A DNA stretch of 64,000 nucleotides, taken from assembly GCA_004794785.1 (NCBI GenBank), contig SJOL01006726.1, forward strand, positions 234,168 through 298,167, given 5' to 3'. The position numbers and the translations under genes are program-made. Numbering within the stretch: the stretch's first letter is position 1; each line of letters starts with the position of its first letter. Positions 22,605 to 34,844 of the stretch are shown here, in pieces. The notes under the pieces are model-generated. The model saw only the letters and a list, made by a program, of their open reading frames with translations, was not told the origin of the DNA and searched no databases. The DNA is from Opisthorchis felineus. Lineage: Eukaryota > Platyhelminthes > Trematoda > Opisthorchiida > Opisthorchiidae.

Positions 22605-22760
22605 GGCGAGATGGCTAATAGCGCGAATTTACTGACCGGAAGGTTCGTGGTTCGAACCCGACCTCTGCCTCTCGACTTTCCCTGTCTAGGACTGGATAAC
22701 CTGGCAGTATCCCAGCCCCCGTGATTCCTTCTGGTGGCATAGCAGTTAGGCGCCAAAAGG
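22605..22760 (+). mobile_element. Family C tRNA-derived SINE
   Basis: Nested inside the SINE cluster. It has an A-box-like GCGAGATGGCTAATAGCG, a B box GTGGTTCGAACCCGACC (22648-22664), then CTCGACTTTCCCTGTCTAGG and CCTGGCAGTATCCCAGCCCC typical of the family. Confidence 0.6.
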
Positions 22761-23082
22761 GTGCTAGAGCTGAACGCATCTCACAACACTCCAGTAGGGA
22801 GTCTCGAACCCGTGTCCTCCAGGCCAGTAGTTTGAACATGTTACCTTTTGGCCACCAGTGACTGATCATCATTGTGAGTAACTATGTAAATAGCTCACAG
22901 AGAGGATAGTTCCACGATACGAGTAAGACTTTCATCTGGGAAGTCATCACTTGAGGAGCCGGTCAATCAGCACCTGACCATGTCATGCGGTTTTCTTGTT
23001 TGAAGGATGAGTGTGGCTATATTTTGTCCAAGTGCCGATCAGCTAGACGATCATGGGTTAAAAACTGAATTTCGTGAGATGT

Positions 23083-23127
23083 GCACTGCTGATGATTTCC
23101 AATGAAGACGAAACAGCTTCACAGTGC
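23083..23127 (+). ncRNA. Best-preserved family B hammerhead
   Basis: Stem I is six perfect pairs (GCACTG 23083-23088 with CAGTGC 23122-23127). The CTGATGA core (23089-23095) and GAAA (23110-23113) are intact. Stem III and cleavage site read ACAGCTTCA where the family consensus is ACAGCTGTA, so U16.1 is C here. Stem II is weak. Cleavage is therefore expected to be poor despite the intact catalytic boxes. Confidence 0.55.
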
Positions 23128-23199
23128 TTCTCATTTGTTCAGCAAAGAGTAGCCTAACTCACAAGAAGAATCTCAGTTGAAAGTCGAAGAACTGTTTAT

Positions 23200-25580
23200 C
23201 ACTGACAAAAGGGAAAAATAGCACAGCGTCCATCAAGATAACCATATAAGAACGTGTGTTGAATGTTCACTTAGAGGGGACAGGACACACTGCAACTAAA
23301 CTGTCCAGAAAGAAAGTATTGCGAAAGAACAGATACCAAGAAAACTCTTCGAAGTTGACCACATCAAGATGGCGTTAAATGTAAAGCAAATAAACTGGAG
23401 GGTAATTCCTAGATCAACAACATATTGAACCAGAACTAGCAACCTTAGTACCACATAGGATCTAGGTAGCTCAAAATCCAAGCACTATATTAAAGAGACA
23501 GGGCTCAAACTCGAAAGTCATGGTCAAACAGGACAGCCAACAGTTGGTTCCTGTCGGAAGAACTGCAGCGGATTTAACCAATTTCATGTTAAGAAAGGGC
23601 TACGCATATATATAAAAGGGTGATAACTAGCGAACTGATGCCAGAAACCTGATTAATGTGGGAATGTTGCCGGTACAGTTTGCGGCTACAATTATCAACC
23701 GATGTATTGTGTGATCACGTGAACAAAATAGCACTAACTCATCCAGAAAAAAACTACAATGAGTCGGACTGTCAGTGGAACAGGGAAGGTAGCATATAAA
23801 TCTTGGAACCAACAGAATCGTTGTGTTCGGCTTAGAGGATCATCGTGGACGTCGACTGATGATAATACCAGCTGAACGGTCGACCAATAGGAATGAACGT
23901 CTGAATAACCAATCACAATTCAGTAACACTCCAGATTAACACAGGCGTAACATTGCCCGATCCTACATGATAGTTCATGGCCAGACGATGACGCAAACTC
24001 TTATTAGACACTAAAGATAACACGCTGACTGTTAAAGAAACAACTGCAAAGATCTCTTCAGACAAGTGAATACACAACATTTAATTCTACATCCAGTCAT
24101 CTTCATAGTAGGGTGGGAGTATCAGTGTTGAACCTGGGACAATCTGGGAAATATCCACACATCCCGCTGGTACTCATAAGCTTGCGGAAGCCATCTATCC
24201 CTTCTGTTCCGGATGACCAAGCACCATTTTAGTCTGAAATATGCAGTCAGTTATTCTCACCAATGAGGGCTGTTCACCCCTGATGGCCGACAATTAAAAA
24301 TGCATTCGTCCTGGTCAGTAGCCAAATCTCGTAAAAACACACTACGTAAAGGGACACTGATAAATGCAAGCAAGTACTTCATACTGGCGAAAGTTTGATT
24401 AGTTCCAGCAAAATTTGAGAGCGTTCCTAATCACAGTAGTCCGTCAGTAGGACGCAACACGTTTGGTCATGTGATCCTTTGTCTAGCACCTTCGACGTAC
24501 CGCCAATAAGACCGACTGTCTGCATAACGCTATCTTCTATTACTAGGAGGGTAGATTGACACCAAAAACCCGATTTTGCAAAGGTGTCATGTCACACTGT
24601 GCACTAGACAACGAAACAAAAGATTAGTTAAAAAAGACAGGAAGATTCATTTCACTTTGGTCACGTAGGTTAGTTCGTGATCGTGAAACCTGGTTTCTGT
24701 CAATCAGTCCTGCAAACGTCCATGCATGAGTTTTGTGTTATAGGAAGACCAGAGGATGGAAGCTAACGAAGAGTCACTAGAATGAGGTTTCTGAAGCACA
24801 GTCTAGACGACTAAACTTGGCAGAATCTCTCAGTTATTAGCGAGTGCTAGACTACGTTTCCGACCGGTCTTTCGGGTACTCTGAATTTAGTTCGCACTGT
24901 GTAGGCCTCGCTGAATGCTCACGCGTAGCCTGAATCATGTTATCCGGCATCATAATCGCTATATGAACAAAGCGGATGAAGGTGTTCAACCAAATTAACG
25001 GTCCTATTGGCCGTTTTTGCTAAATGTAACTCTTTTTCCCTTGATGCCACGGCGGAATACCCATACAATTTTGGCTCAGAATCTAACAAGCATCGATTTT
25101 TTTACCGTAAGCAAAACGAAGCAATCACGGTTTTAAGGTACTATCATGAAATGACAGAAAGGTAAACTCCAAGTGTTCACATCGATTTGGATGACAGAGG
25201 CCCTGAGAGTGCACAAGATCAGATGGCAGAAGAAACATTGGGATACTAAGGATGGAAGACCCGGCTAAACGATTTATCACAGTGTAGCAAGCCCGAGTTT
25301 TCTGGTAATACAAACCCTAACCTCATTTCTGGCTAGATCTGCACATGGGACACTAGGTGACAGCGTTTTCAACAAGTATTCTGCCATTTCGTCCCATCTC
25401 GCTCGCTTATTGTTCCGCCGTTTGTTGTATCTTGCCGACAGATAAAGTGTATAAGGTTGTAATGTGACGGATGAACCGATGTGCACCTTGTGTACATACT
25501 AATGAGACAATTGTGACAAACACATGAAGCATGAGCGGTCATTTTAACAACGTTCCTTCTTGTAACTTGACCTGTACTGA
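23200..25580. other. Gene-poor stretch
   Basis: No exon with both splice signals and a persuasive frame was found. Open frames near 23296-23916 and 25125-25590 (minus) are AT-rich and lack boundaries. No clear repeat beyond short family text was seen. Confidence 0.3.
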
Positions 25581-25584
25581 CAAG

Positions 25585-25687
25585 CCCCAAACATCATGAG
25601 GTATGAACTGCAGTCCCAACAAAACGTCCTGACCAAAGACTGGGGAAATTCAGCACAGACTGCATCGCTAATCGATTCAAATATCAG
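25585..25687 (+). CDS. Possible exon (strand ambiguous)
   Basis: Plus-strand candidate between ACTGACAAG and AATATCAG|GTGCGG, encoding RYELQSQQNVLTKDWGNSA then SLIDSNI. The minus strand is also open across 25560-25792 (PDPHLIFESISDAVCAEFP). Either could be coding and the evidence does not settle the strand. Confidence 0.3.
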
Positions 25688-26337
25688 GTGCGGGTCTGGC
25701 GTGTCAAAAGATCTCTGCAGCGTTGGCACACCGCCTTGGTTTGGAACTGAACCTGGCTTACTGGGAATCGGTGTCTGTGTCCAAGGATACATCGATTCGC
25801 AGTTTTATAAACCACCTCATATGTAAACTGGCATGGAAAAGTGTGCATTTCCGTCAACGCATTGACGACTATTTGTCTTCCATCGTCTTGTCTTAGAAAT
25901 ATTTACAGAGTGAAATCATCCCGTATTCGAATAACTTGAAACTATAATGTTCAATCTCAAGATTAATCCAAGTTGTCGTTCCGTGGTAAGGGTTTAGGAG
26001 GCTTCTTCAAGACGCACGATGACACAAACTACAGTGACCGCCGTTTCAAGAACGGTCGTTTCCGTCCTACTTTTCTTACCCAATGACAATTTCGGACCAT
26101 CGAAAGACCACCCAAGCACCCTCTACGGAAACTTAGGCTTGTGTACTTTTGGAAGCATTCCATCTCTTCATGCATCTACACACCCCCCTACATTCTGCAG
26201 GATTTGCAATGTTTTTCTTCGTGTTTTGCGTTCAACTAATGTGTAAAATAACAAACCCCATAATAAAGCAGCGAATAAAACCAACTAAAGGCGCACTATT
26301 AACTCTCAGTGATCTACATTCTCAGTAACTGGTAGTT

Positions 26338-26530
26338 GATCAGGTGGTTGTTGATCTGTTCACCGAGCTTGACAATTGAACTGAAACGTTTTGTCACTCT
26401 TCGAGGAGGCATATCAGATATCGTCTAAGAGCCCGCTGCTACTATCTCCTCGAATGGTGACGAAATATCTGCAAGTCAAATGTCAAGCTAGGCGAACAGA
26501 TCAACAGTCACCTGATCAACTATCGATGGA
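26338..26530. repeat. Family D palindromic element
   Basis: The left arm (GATCAGGTGGTTGTTGATCT...GTTTTGTCACTCTTCGAGGAGG) mirrors the right arm (CTCCTCGAATGGTGACGAAA...AACAGATCAACAGTCACCTG, ending ATCAAC). The centre at 26405-26440 is diverged. It is the same element type as at 14470 and 28414. Confidence 0.55.
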
Positions 26531-27771
26531 TGGCCCCCAGCTGCCAGTGCAAAAGTGCATACTACTAATGAGAACCTAGTAGCGTCTGATAAGTTTTCAA
26601 AGCGCCTTCGTAGCATTTGATGAAAGTTGAAAGTCTGTATGGAAATTACGAAGCCGTTTCGCAATGTTTGTTCAATATTGTTTAATATTCAAAGAGCATC
26701 CAGGAAAGTCCAAGAGGATGCATGAGAATGTCCACTTTCTTAAACTCTAAGCAAATAAGACTTACCGTCGCAGTTTATCTCTGGTAACCGCTTAGTTAGT
26801 GTCCGTCTATAGACAACTATGCAATGCTAGTGTGCCAACGCATTCAGGAATGCGTAACATGCTTCAGGCCTGTGTGCAGTTGCCTGAATGTCACAACAAG
26901 GCACTCATCAAGATGGCTTACTTTGGGAGGAACTGACCGGGTAACCACTGATTACCAGAGTAAATCAGGAATATGACGAAACACTACGCATGGGGCAGCA
27001 TTTGTGAAGTACACTTTGTTGAAGAATACCATAAAAGAGAGGTTTAGCCGTTAAAAACAAACTGACGTGCAAATGGGTGCCTTTCGCGAACAGAATATTA
27101 AAGCTGTTGTGGACCACAGTTTTCCCAAAGCCTTCTTAATACCGTGAACCCGAGTCTGGATAGACCCTTGATAAACTGATGCGCTTAGCCAAACCAGAAT
27201 AGTCAATGAACGTGTGAATCAGCTGATCTACTGAACACTGACGCGTACAGGCGTGTCATGTGCAGCCGAAAACGGGAGGTTTATAAAGCTCACGTGGAAA
27301 GTTCTAGGCGGGCCAAAAAGTGATACTAAAAATAGAAGTCATCTGTCAAGGGCAAGTGAAAAACAACCAATTAAACCTGTCTCAACAAAAACGGTTATTC
27401 CATTGGCAGTTGTGTAGTCCAGTTACGTTCGGAGCTGGTTCTCCTATTCTCTCCTATTCTCATGAGCGAATTAAAAACGTGTTTTTAACTTTCATTCACT
27501 TACTCCGTGACAGTGCCCAGCCCCATTCTTCCTCAGTGGCAGAGAATTTGTGAGGAATTTCGTACAAATCCTCAACTCCTAACCCATCACTTTCGAGACT
27601 TTCGCACCTCGTGCAGCGCTCATCACTGGACTTTACTCGTTTAGCTACGGTGACGTTTATTCTTCAGTTCCAACGTCTGCCAGGTACTGTCCCGACATTT
27701 GCGGCTGATTCGACATGGAAGAGTCGGGCAAAATTGAATACAACTGATGAACTTTTATATACTTGTCATAC

Positions 27772-27911
27772 CTTCATCATGGGCCTGAGTGTTAGTCCGT
27801 TGAAAGTCCCGATTTTCCTATCATCATCAATTTTGAACAGACCCCAGCCGGACATTATGAAGGTGGAAAATGTGGTTGGTCGAATCGTAAGCCAGAGGAT
27901 CACCGATTGTT
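27772..27911 (-). CDS. Exon truncated by the assembly gap
   Basis: A minus-strand frame open from the N gap to a strong donor ATGAAG|GTATGA (27771-27766). It contains IMSGWGLFKIDDDRKIGTF, then NGLTLRPMMK. The acceptor is either in the gap or within 27850-27911. It ends in phase 0. The product is unknown. Confidence 0.4.
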
Positions 27912-28413
27912 NNNNNNNNNNNNNNNNNNNNNNNNNNNNNNNNNNNNNNNNNNNNNNNNNNNNNNNNNNNNNNNNNNNNNNNNNNNNNNNNNNNNNNNNN
28001 NNNNNNNNNNNNNNNNNNNNNNNNNNNNNNNNNNNNNNNNNNNNNNNNNNNNNNNNNNNNNNNNNNNNNNNNNNNNNNNNNNNNNNNNNNNNNNNNNNNN
28101 NNNNNNNNNNNNNNNNNNNNNNNNNNNNNNNNNNNNNNNNNNNNNNNNNNNNNNNNNNNNNNNNNNNNNNNNNNNNNNNNNNNNNNNNNNNNNNNNNNNN
28201 NNNNNNNNNNNNNNNNNNNNNNNNNNNNNNNNNNNNNNNNNNNNNNNNNNNNNNNNNNNNNNNNNNNNNNNNNNNNNNNNNNNNNNNNNNNNNNNNNNNN
28301 NNNNNNNNNNNNNNNNNNNNNNNNNNNNNNNNNNNNNNNNNNNNNNNNNNNNNNNNNNNNNNNNNNNNNNNNNNNNNNNNNNNNNNNNNNNNNNNNNNNN
28401 NNNNNNNNNNNNN
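27912..28413. other. Assembly gap (502 N)
   Basis: A run of 502 N. It ends exactly where the left arm of a perfect hairpin of family D begins (28414), suggesting that the palindromic element caused the break in the assembly. Confidence 0.95.
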
Positions 28414-28530
28414 ATTCGAGGAGACATCTTCAGCGCACTGAAGATGTCTCCTCGAATGGTGACGAAACGTCTGCAAATCAATTGCCAAGCTCGGCGAACA
28501 GATCAACAGCCACCTGATCAATTACCAAAT
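28414..28530 (+). repeat. Family D element with perfect 20-bp hairpin
   Basis: Positions 28414-28433 and 28438-28457 are perfect reverse complements with a CGCA loop. The right arm continues GGTGACGAAACGTCTGCAAA and CAACAGCCACCTGATCAA, as in the other family D copies. The left arm must continue into the gap. Confidence 0.7.
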
Positions 28531-28679
28531 AAGTGAGCTAGGTTTCATCGTCTTTAAGAAACGAATGCGAGGACTACTGGAGTAATTGTAACAGAGGTTG
28601 AATCGCCCGGATAGCTTCCCTAAAATATATAAAATAGTCGTTCAGCCGTAAGATTCTTTATGTACCTAGCTGCCATGCT

Positions 28680-28810
28680 ATCTGAAGGAAGCCGGGGACT
28701 GAAAGTGTGCCAGGCTGCCCAAGCCTAGACAGGAGCAGTCGAGATACTATGGTTGGGACTATCCGGTCAGTAAGTCTGCGCATTAACAACTGAGCTACCT
28801 CGAGCTATAT
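28680..28810 (-). mobile_element. Family C SINE copy
   Basis: Minus-strand copy: the reverse of CTCGAGGTAGCTCAGTTG (A box, 28791-28808) and the tail CTGTCTAGGCTTGGGCAGCC, then CTGGCACACTTTCAGTCCCC. The B box is mostly deleted. Confidence 0.5.
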
Positions 28811-29666
28811 TGAAACGTCCCTAAAAGCACACCCTCTAGAACGACCAATTCCACTGCTCATTAGAGGTGGTCTCTGTTTGGATGGTGCAATCTCACAATC
28901 GACGCGATAATTTAAGTCGGCTTTGGAAACAGAATGGGTGCGATCACCTCTGTAAGTGTGTCTACAGTTGACGGTCAAATTGCCTGTAGGCTCAACACCC
29001 TACTCACAAAGTTGTTGAAAACTGTTCGGCAGCACATCACAAGCTTCTCAAAGAACATCATGAACGGGAGATTCAGCTGGGTTCATTTGAGTACCCGATG
29101 AAAACCATCTCGACATGCAAATGAGTGTGCTTGTCGAACTGCAGGCTGTTTTCGTCTTCCTCAACCGCGTTACGCGTTATGTGAGATGTTTCATCTGCTG
29201 CCGAAAGGGGAATTTTGGGTACGGATTGCGCTCTGTCCCCCAACTTATTAATTTGTCAAGATCCTAAACATTTCACAACGGCAAGGGAGGGAAATGCATT
29301 GTCCAGCCCACAAAAAACTAGCTAGGATGTCACACTGAGATCCGATCCCTTTGGATAGCCTTTGTGAGCATTTGAAAGCTGGGAAATTCATCCGCTAGCT
29401 AATATTAGAAATGTGATATGACACGCAGAGCAACTCCCAAAGTACTGTCTGACAGGGTGTATTGGCAGTGACTGCTATGCCTTGCAGACAAACGAATCAT
29501 CATTCTAACGAGATTCCCAAGGGACAGTCAGATTACTTTTTCGCGAGCGTATCATGAGCCCCAGAATCCGATTACATACATGAAAAGCAAGACCCATGTT
29601 CAATTAGGCGTGAGTGAGCCACACCTGTCAGTTACACCGGCACAAAGCCGACAAAGTTTTTGAAAC

Positions 29667-29857
29667 CTGTACTTGATTGGGCAGCAGGCAGATTCAGCGA
29701 GCGACGCACCAATTTAATACAGGTTTGGTTGTCCGAACAAAACGAGGGGAGAGGCGATAATTCTCCGAAAATTGCTAAAATCTGGTTTTGCATAGTAAGG
29801 TTCGAGGGACTTCCATCATTTCTATCGGATATGCAAGTACACTCCACGCTTTCAGGT
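29667..29857 (-). CDS. Internal exon of an unidentified gene
   Basis: A 191-nt minus-strand exon with acceptor CACACCTGTTTACAG and donor GTACAG|GTTTCA. It encodes about 63 residues including ESVECTCISDRNDGSPSN, QNQILAIFGELSPLPSFCS and KLVRRSLNLPAAQSS. It starts one base and ends one base into a codon, and joins in frame to the exon at 29998-30157 over a 140-nt intron. No family is recognised. A trailing AC|AGTACTTTGG exon near 29440 could follow. Confidence 0.5.
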
Positions 29858-29997
29858 CTGTAAACAGGTGTGCTTTATGTGGGCCGGACTAAGATCACCA
29901 GAATTCAGGCGACATTAACTTCTTAAGAATCAGACCGGGAGTGCTTGTAAATCAAAACCCAAATCTTCGCCAGACGTTATCTAGGAAGCTCAAATAC

Positions 29998-30157
29998 CGC
30001 CTATTCTTCCCATCCGCTGAGAAGTCCGAGGCGACCATCTGAATGGTAACACCAACAGTTACGACGTTTTCTAAAGTCGATAGAAATGGTTTTAGCGCAC
30101 GGTTTTGTTTGTTGAAACGACCTGTTCCATTTTGCCCACCCGTTTCCCCCTTAGATG
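29998..30157 (-). CDS. Internal exon, same unidentified gene
   Basis: A 160-nt minus-strand exon from acceptor TGCAATCATCAG to donor AGGCG|GTATTT. It encodes SKGETGGQNGTGRFNKQN, then LKPFLSTLENVVTVGV and IQMVASDFSADGKN. Phases (two-base start, two-base end) match the next exon. A strong GTAAGT lies just 5' of the acceptor, so an alternative exon structure is possible. Confidence 0.4.
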
Positions 30158-30179
30158 CTGATGATTGCACAACTTACCA

Positions 30180-33100
30180 CCTGGAAACAATGTAGTTAAC
30201 CTAGGACAAATGCATAAAGCTGGTCAGGGGAGAGTACGAGTCCATTCACTTTGTGTCGCATTGCATTTAAATACCATTCTCTCTTGATGACGAAATGCAG
30301 TCATATTTGGAGGTTACTAAATGTGATGTTGCCCGTACTTTGCTTCACCTAAGCCTTCTGGAGAAAATACGAAAATTCTATTCAGGTGAACTCACTGCCA
30401 ATCAGTGATGGAAAACGTCGTAACGGAGCATTCAGTCACCGACACCATTAGGAAATAACCTCATGTGTTCCAGAACTCTGGTAAGCTTCGTCACTGCGCT
30501 CACTCATACCTCTGGGTTACCGAGGTGTTTTCACACGATTTTCAAACTGAAGAGTACTCAGCACCAGCTGACGCATATGAACACTACCTCCATCTGTGGT
30601 TTCCACGTTTTCGCATTTAGTTAAGAGTATCGATCGGAATATCCGCAAATCTAGCTTCCAAGCTCGATAGGTTAGGTGGCTCTACGTAGCGATTTACTTT
30701 AAAGCAGCCAAATCCGTTGTCATCATTCAATTCCAAATGGAATGGGTCACTTCATGGACACGACTAGAAAGCATGAAGTAACGGCACTTGAGATCGTCGA
30801 TTTTAAGACCAGTTGTATTACATCCCCGGGGCTGTAAATTTCGAGTCGTTTCATCTGACATGTTCGCAGTAGATCCTGTTCACCACTGCCAAGTTAAACA
30901 ATAAACGAGGGTGCGTCCGTAAGGGACAGATGCTTCTCAGGATCAACTTCAAGTGATCAGTGGCCAAAGAAAAGCGACATCTCCCAAGGTCCGCCATTCT
31001 TGATATTGATCAAAGAAGGGAGACAAATCAGTCGTCAAAATTCCTCGCTTATTCCAGAATGCACCGTCGTATAACTTACGAGTAATCAAACATTTTCTAG
31101 CTGGCTTCAACCACCCCTGGTGTTACCTGGCTGGGAATTCCTAAGAGGCTGGTCAGTCGATCGACACAACCGAAACACTCGCTGGTTTGTTGTCCCAGGC
31201 GTCGAAAAACTAACCATGACTTTCACGTGTGAACACCACCTCCTGTTTAGACGCGATGATTCCGGTGCCCCCAGCCTGCACTCACCTCGCTTGTGAGGTA
31301 CCCAGAATTCAAACCCTGACATGGCGAAGGATATGCACTACCGATGAGCTCTAATAAGACTGAAACTCAAGTCAAATGCACCTTTCCCTTTCGTGTGTAC
31401 TCACGATAGCAGAAGCGCCAGGACAGGAGGATAATCGAGACTGATGAGAACGTGAATTCCAAAACTCCCGCAATCAACTACATCTAACCAATAGCCATAC
31501 TACGTGAAGGTCACCTATCAGTACTCCGACATGGTGCATACGAGTTTTTTCGGGTTGTAATTCCTGATTTGCTAAACTTGGATCTTTCAAGCTTAAATGA
31601 CTGCTACAAAGTCGAAGATGCTGAGAGTGTGCACGTGATGTCAGTACTAAAACAAACCTTATCATCAAACCCTCCAGCTTCGTATAATCTTTAAAGTTTG
31701 CTAGAAATAAGTGAATGACCCCATGTTTTGAAGACAGTGTTATATTCCATAATAACTATTTCAGTTCATTTTAACTACTCAAAAATTGCCGGCTAGTTTG
31801 TTGAATTGCCATATTCACCATGAGAAAGTATGAGTCATCGTGAAACTGTGGGGAGGGGATTGTGCCCTATTGCAATTTAAGTTTCAGTCCCACACTGAAC
31901 ATCTGTCATTTGATAACTTGTTTCTCACATGTTACGTGGTCACAAAGTGAGACGAGGGTCACTCACATTGCTTAATTCATAGAGTTCTTAAATCTAGTCC
32001 TTTGGCCTTGAGAATAGGTGGCTTACCAGGGGATTACTGCACCCGTTCGGTCATCACACTTTGAGACGGAAACTGTTGCTGCAGTACCAGATCATTTTGG
32101 AGACAATGATTTCGTAATGACATCTTGACATGACATATTCGAAACTGTGAACTCCTGGTTAGCAGTTTGCACACTTAAACGTTCGGTCTTGAGTGGCCGA
32201 TCAGCAGTGTGATTAGCTCTTACTTAGACAGGACAGAGTGCCACTCATTCTTGAATCACGGAAACCAGATCACGTGTTCACGTGTTGACTGCCTCCTTAA
32301 ATGAGGACTCCTCAGATAGAAGTTCAAATGATTGGGTGGATTTTGTTTTCCTTCCGAGTGGTTTTGAAACATCCTACTGGAGTTTCGTGAAATACGTAGT
32401 GCCGGTGACTCCCGACAAGAATGTAACAGTTGCACCAAAGATTGACCTCACTGACAGGACGAAATCTCCAGTTCAAAAAATTTTCAACTCTCCTCACACT
32501 ACCAACAGCGCTTCTTAACTTGTTTGCATCCAGTACTTCGCGGAACGGACAACATGGTATCCCACAGTATTTTGGTATTAATAAAACTATTCAAAGTATT
32601 TTTCGTGTTGTCATTTGAACTATAAAAGCTCTCCTCAGAAGGGAAAACATCTCACGAAGTTACACGACTTTTCAAACTTAAGAGGCGTTACTCCGACGAC
32701 CAGTTAGTATGTGACGAAGACCTCCGAATGGCTTGGTTGTTAGATGTTCTTTCCAAATGTGAGTAAATCTGTCGTTTAGCCAATCGTTGCCAATCAGTAC
32801 AGCTTACAACTTCCAAGAGGAATTCGCTTGTTATGATCTCTCCTGATATTCATCGCACAACCCATCTCGGTTCTCCAGCAAAGGTTGACCCTGAAGCCGC
32901 CAAAGCCGGTTTGCTTATTAATTCACCGGCCGGACGTGACTAGACCTAGCAATTTGATGGTCTGGATGATTCAGATTTGAATACCTGAATCGGCACTTTT
33001 ACAAATGGAACAAAAGTGCAAACCCTGCACAAATACATTGGAAAAGTAACACCGTACACATAGTGAAGACATGCTCATATTTCAGAATCTTTGGGCATCA

Positions 33101-33790
33101 TCGTCCGCATCACCTGGGTGTGGTGAAACTCAAGCACAAATTTACTATAAAGATCTTTGGAAATTCGAAGACCATGATTTGGCAAAAATGGGGTGGATTT
33201 CGGTGGCTACTGAGGTAAAACTCTGACTAGGAACCAGTAATCAGTCGAATAAATAAGTCAACTACTGATTCGAATAGGATTTTTGCACTTTATTAGATAA
33301 TTGTATCTTTTGCGCCCATCTCGCCAAACTTTGGCCGATTGTGTCCTTGGTCCAGCCTCCTACTGACGCACCTTCATCCCAAACAACTTTACATCTTTTT
33401 CCCTAACGAGTACACTGTATTACGGATCTTCGTACCTACCTGGTTCCTAATCATCCCAACCTAGTACACGTGACTGACGTGCTCACGTTTCTAATTTTGA
33501 ATATGAGTGCGTACACTTCCATAAACTAGTAAAGTGTACGTAGTGTGTTTATCCTTAACAGCAAAAAACCTCGCATGATAGCCTGGCGACTTTGTGTATG
33601 GATTACTTACAGACGGCAAGATGCCTTCTTACTCTATATGAGATGTGCAAAGCCAACTTGAGATCTGGCAGGGGAAGCATGAAAGCCCTTGCTAGTCGGT
33701 TCAGTCGTGTTGGTAACCGCAGTCTCCACGGGCGGGGACCGCGGGACTAGAAAAACCAGTGGTCAGTGGAACCACTGCACTTCGATGCAC
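30180..33790. other. Gene-poor stretch with SINE fragments
   Basis: Holds tRNA-like fragments at 31240-31330 (minus; the reverse of GGGTTTGAATTCTGGG) and the 5' part of a family B copy at 32160-32340 (minus, GTTCGGTCTTGAGTGGCCGA). No exon with good boundaries was seen. Confidence 0.3.
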
Positions 33791-33810
33791 GATGTGGGAC
33801 CTGAAAAAGT

Positions 33811-33927
33811 GAGCTGAACTGAGCTGAACTGAACTGAACTGAACTGAACTGAACTGAACTGAACTGAACTGAACTGAACTGAACTGAACTGAACTGAACT
33901 GAACTGAACTGAACTGAACTGAACTGA
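33811..33927 (+). repeat. (GAACT)n minisatellite
   Basis: About 23 tandem copies of the pentamer GAACT. The first copies alternate with GAGCT (33811-33830) and the remainder are nearly perfect. It is flanked by unique sequence on both sides. Confidence 0.95.
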
Positions 33928-34510
33928 ATCGCTAGCGTGAGATGAACCTAATTTAAAAAATAGGCTGAAAATACCCGTCGAAGTTTACAAACACACCCTC
34001 CGAAACGAGTTTGCACCCGCATTAAAAAGTGCCCGATCAATCATCCGGTGTCAAAAAGGCGAGCGGCAGTTTTCGCATAAATTAACGGTGTCAATTGACT
34101 CCAAACTGTCACCACCACTGCCACCGCAAATGTGACCAAATATTTTCCAAGAGGTTTTCAGTTAATTTTTGACACGCCCGCTTGGACAAAGTCATTTGCC
34201 ATCCACGTTTCAGGGTGATTAATCAAACCAGAGTGAGAACGGGTTTATTCAACCAAATAATGAATTGGTGCTTGTGAACAATGAATGGTTATGCGGTTTT
34301 GGCCGATTCTAGGAAAATTCACACCTTTTCTAACCTGAATTTCAAAATGTCCGTGTTTTATGTTTTATTTATTCATTAAGTGTATTTTTATAGGTTATTG
34401 CTGGTGATTGGAAGCTGGACGAAGGATACTGGACATAATGGTTCCTGTTTGGATGGCCTCCTTGCGATATCCTAGTGGTTCTCATCAAACCGACAGCGTA
34501 TTTCTTTCAG

Positions 34511-34602
34511 ATCTGCGTGCAACCGAGGAGCGCATTTTCGCAGTTTACAATGCAAGCGGAGGTGACATGAAGGTTATAAAAGAGAATGGATACCCCAAGT
34601 TG
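34511..34602 (+). CDS. Possible exon
   Basis: A plus-strand 92-nt candidate from TATTTCTTTCAG to AAGTTG|GTAAAA, inside a 122-codon open frame. It encodes LRATEERIFAVYNASGGDMK, then ENGYPKL. It begins two bases into a codon and ends in phase 0. No neighbour was found to confirm it. Confidence 0.35.
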
Positions 34603-34844
34603 GTAAAAATGATGATTTTGAGGGGAAAATGCTGTTTAGGTACCTATACAAGTGAGCTAAGTTTCACAACCATGGACACTAGACAAGATACAGTAGAACC
34701 GTGGTATGTGGCTGTTTACGTGGCTTCAGTCGGCATGGCTGACACTTTAAAATGGTCTTTGATGATTCAGGACTGAGAAGAATGAATGATTTAGAAAGAA
34801 AGTGCTGATTAAATAATTGCATTTGGTTAACAGTTCACCTCGAG

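Larger units (their letters stand above)
22500..23170. mobile_element. SINE cluster: families B, C, B, B
   Basis: In order: a minus-strand family B 3' half with hammerhead region 22547-22593 (CTGATGA intact, stem I CACTG/CAGTG, GAAA lost); a plus-strand family C SINE (22605-22760); a minus-strand family B tRNA-like half (22775-22915, reverse of GAGACTCCC B-box region, TTTTGGCCACC); and a plus-strand family B unit (22920-23170). Confidence 0.55.

Noticed and set aside
22640..22665. Possible functional tRNA genes at B-box sequences such as GGTTCGAACCC
   Set aside because: The acceptor, D and anticodon stems do not pair, and the same text recurs with a common 3' tail at many sites. These are SINE families B and C.
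27912..28413. Open frames spanning the N run
   Set aside because: They exist only because N codons are not stops. They carry no information.
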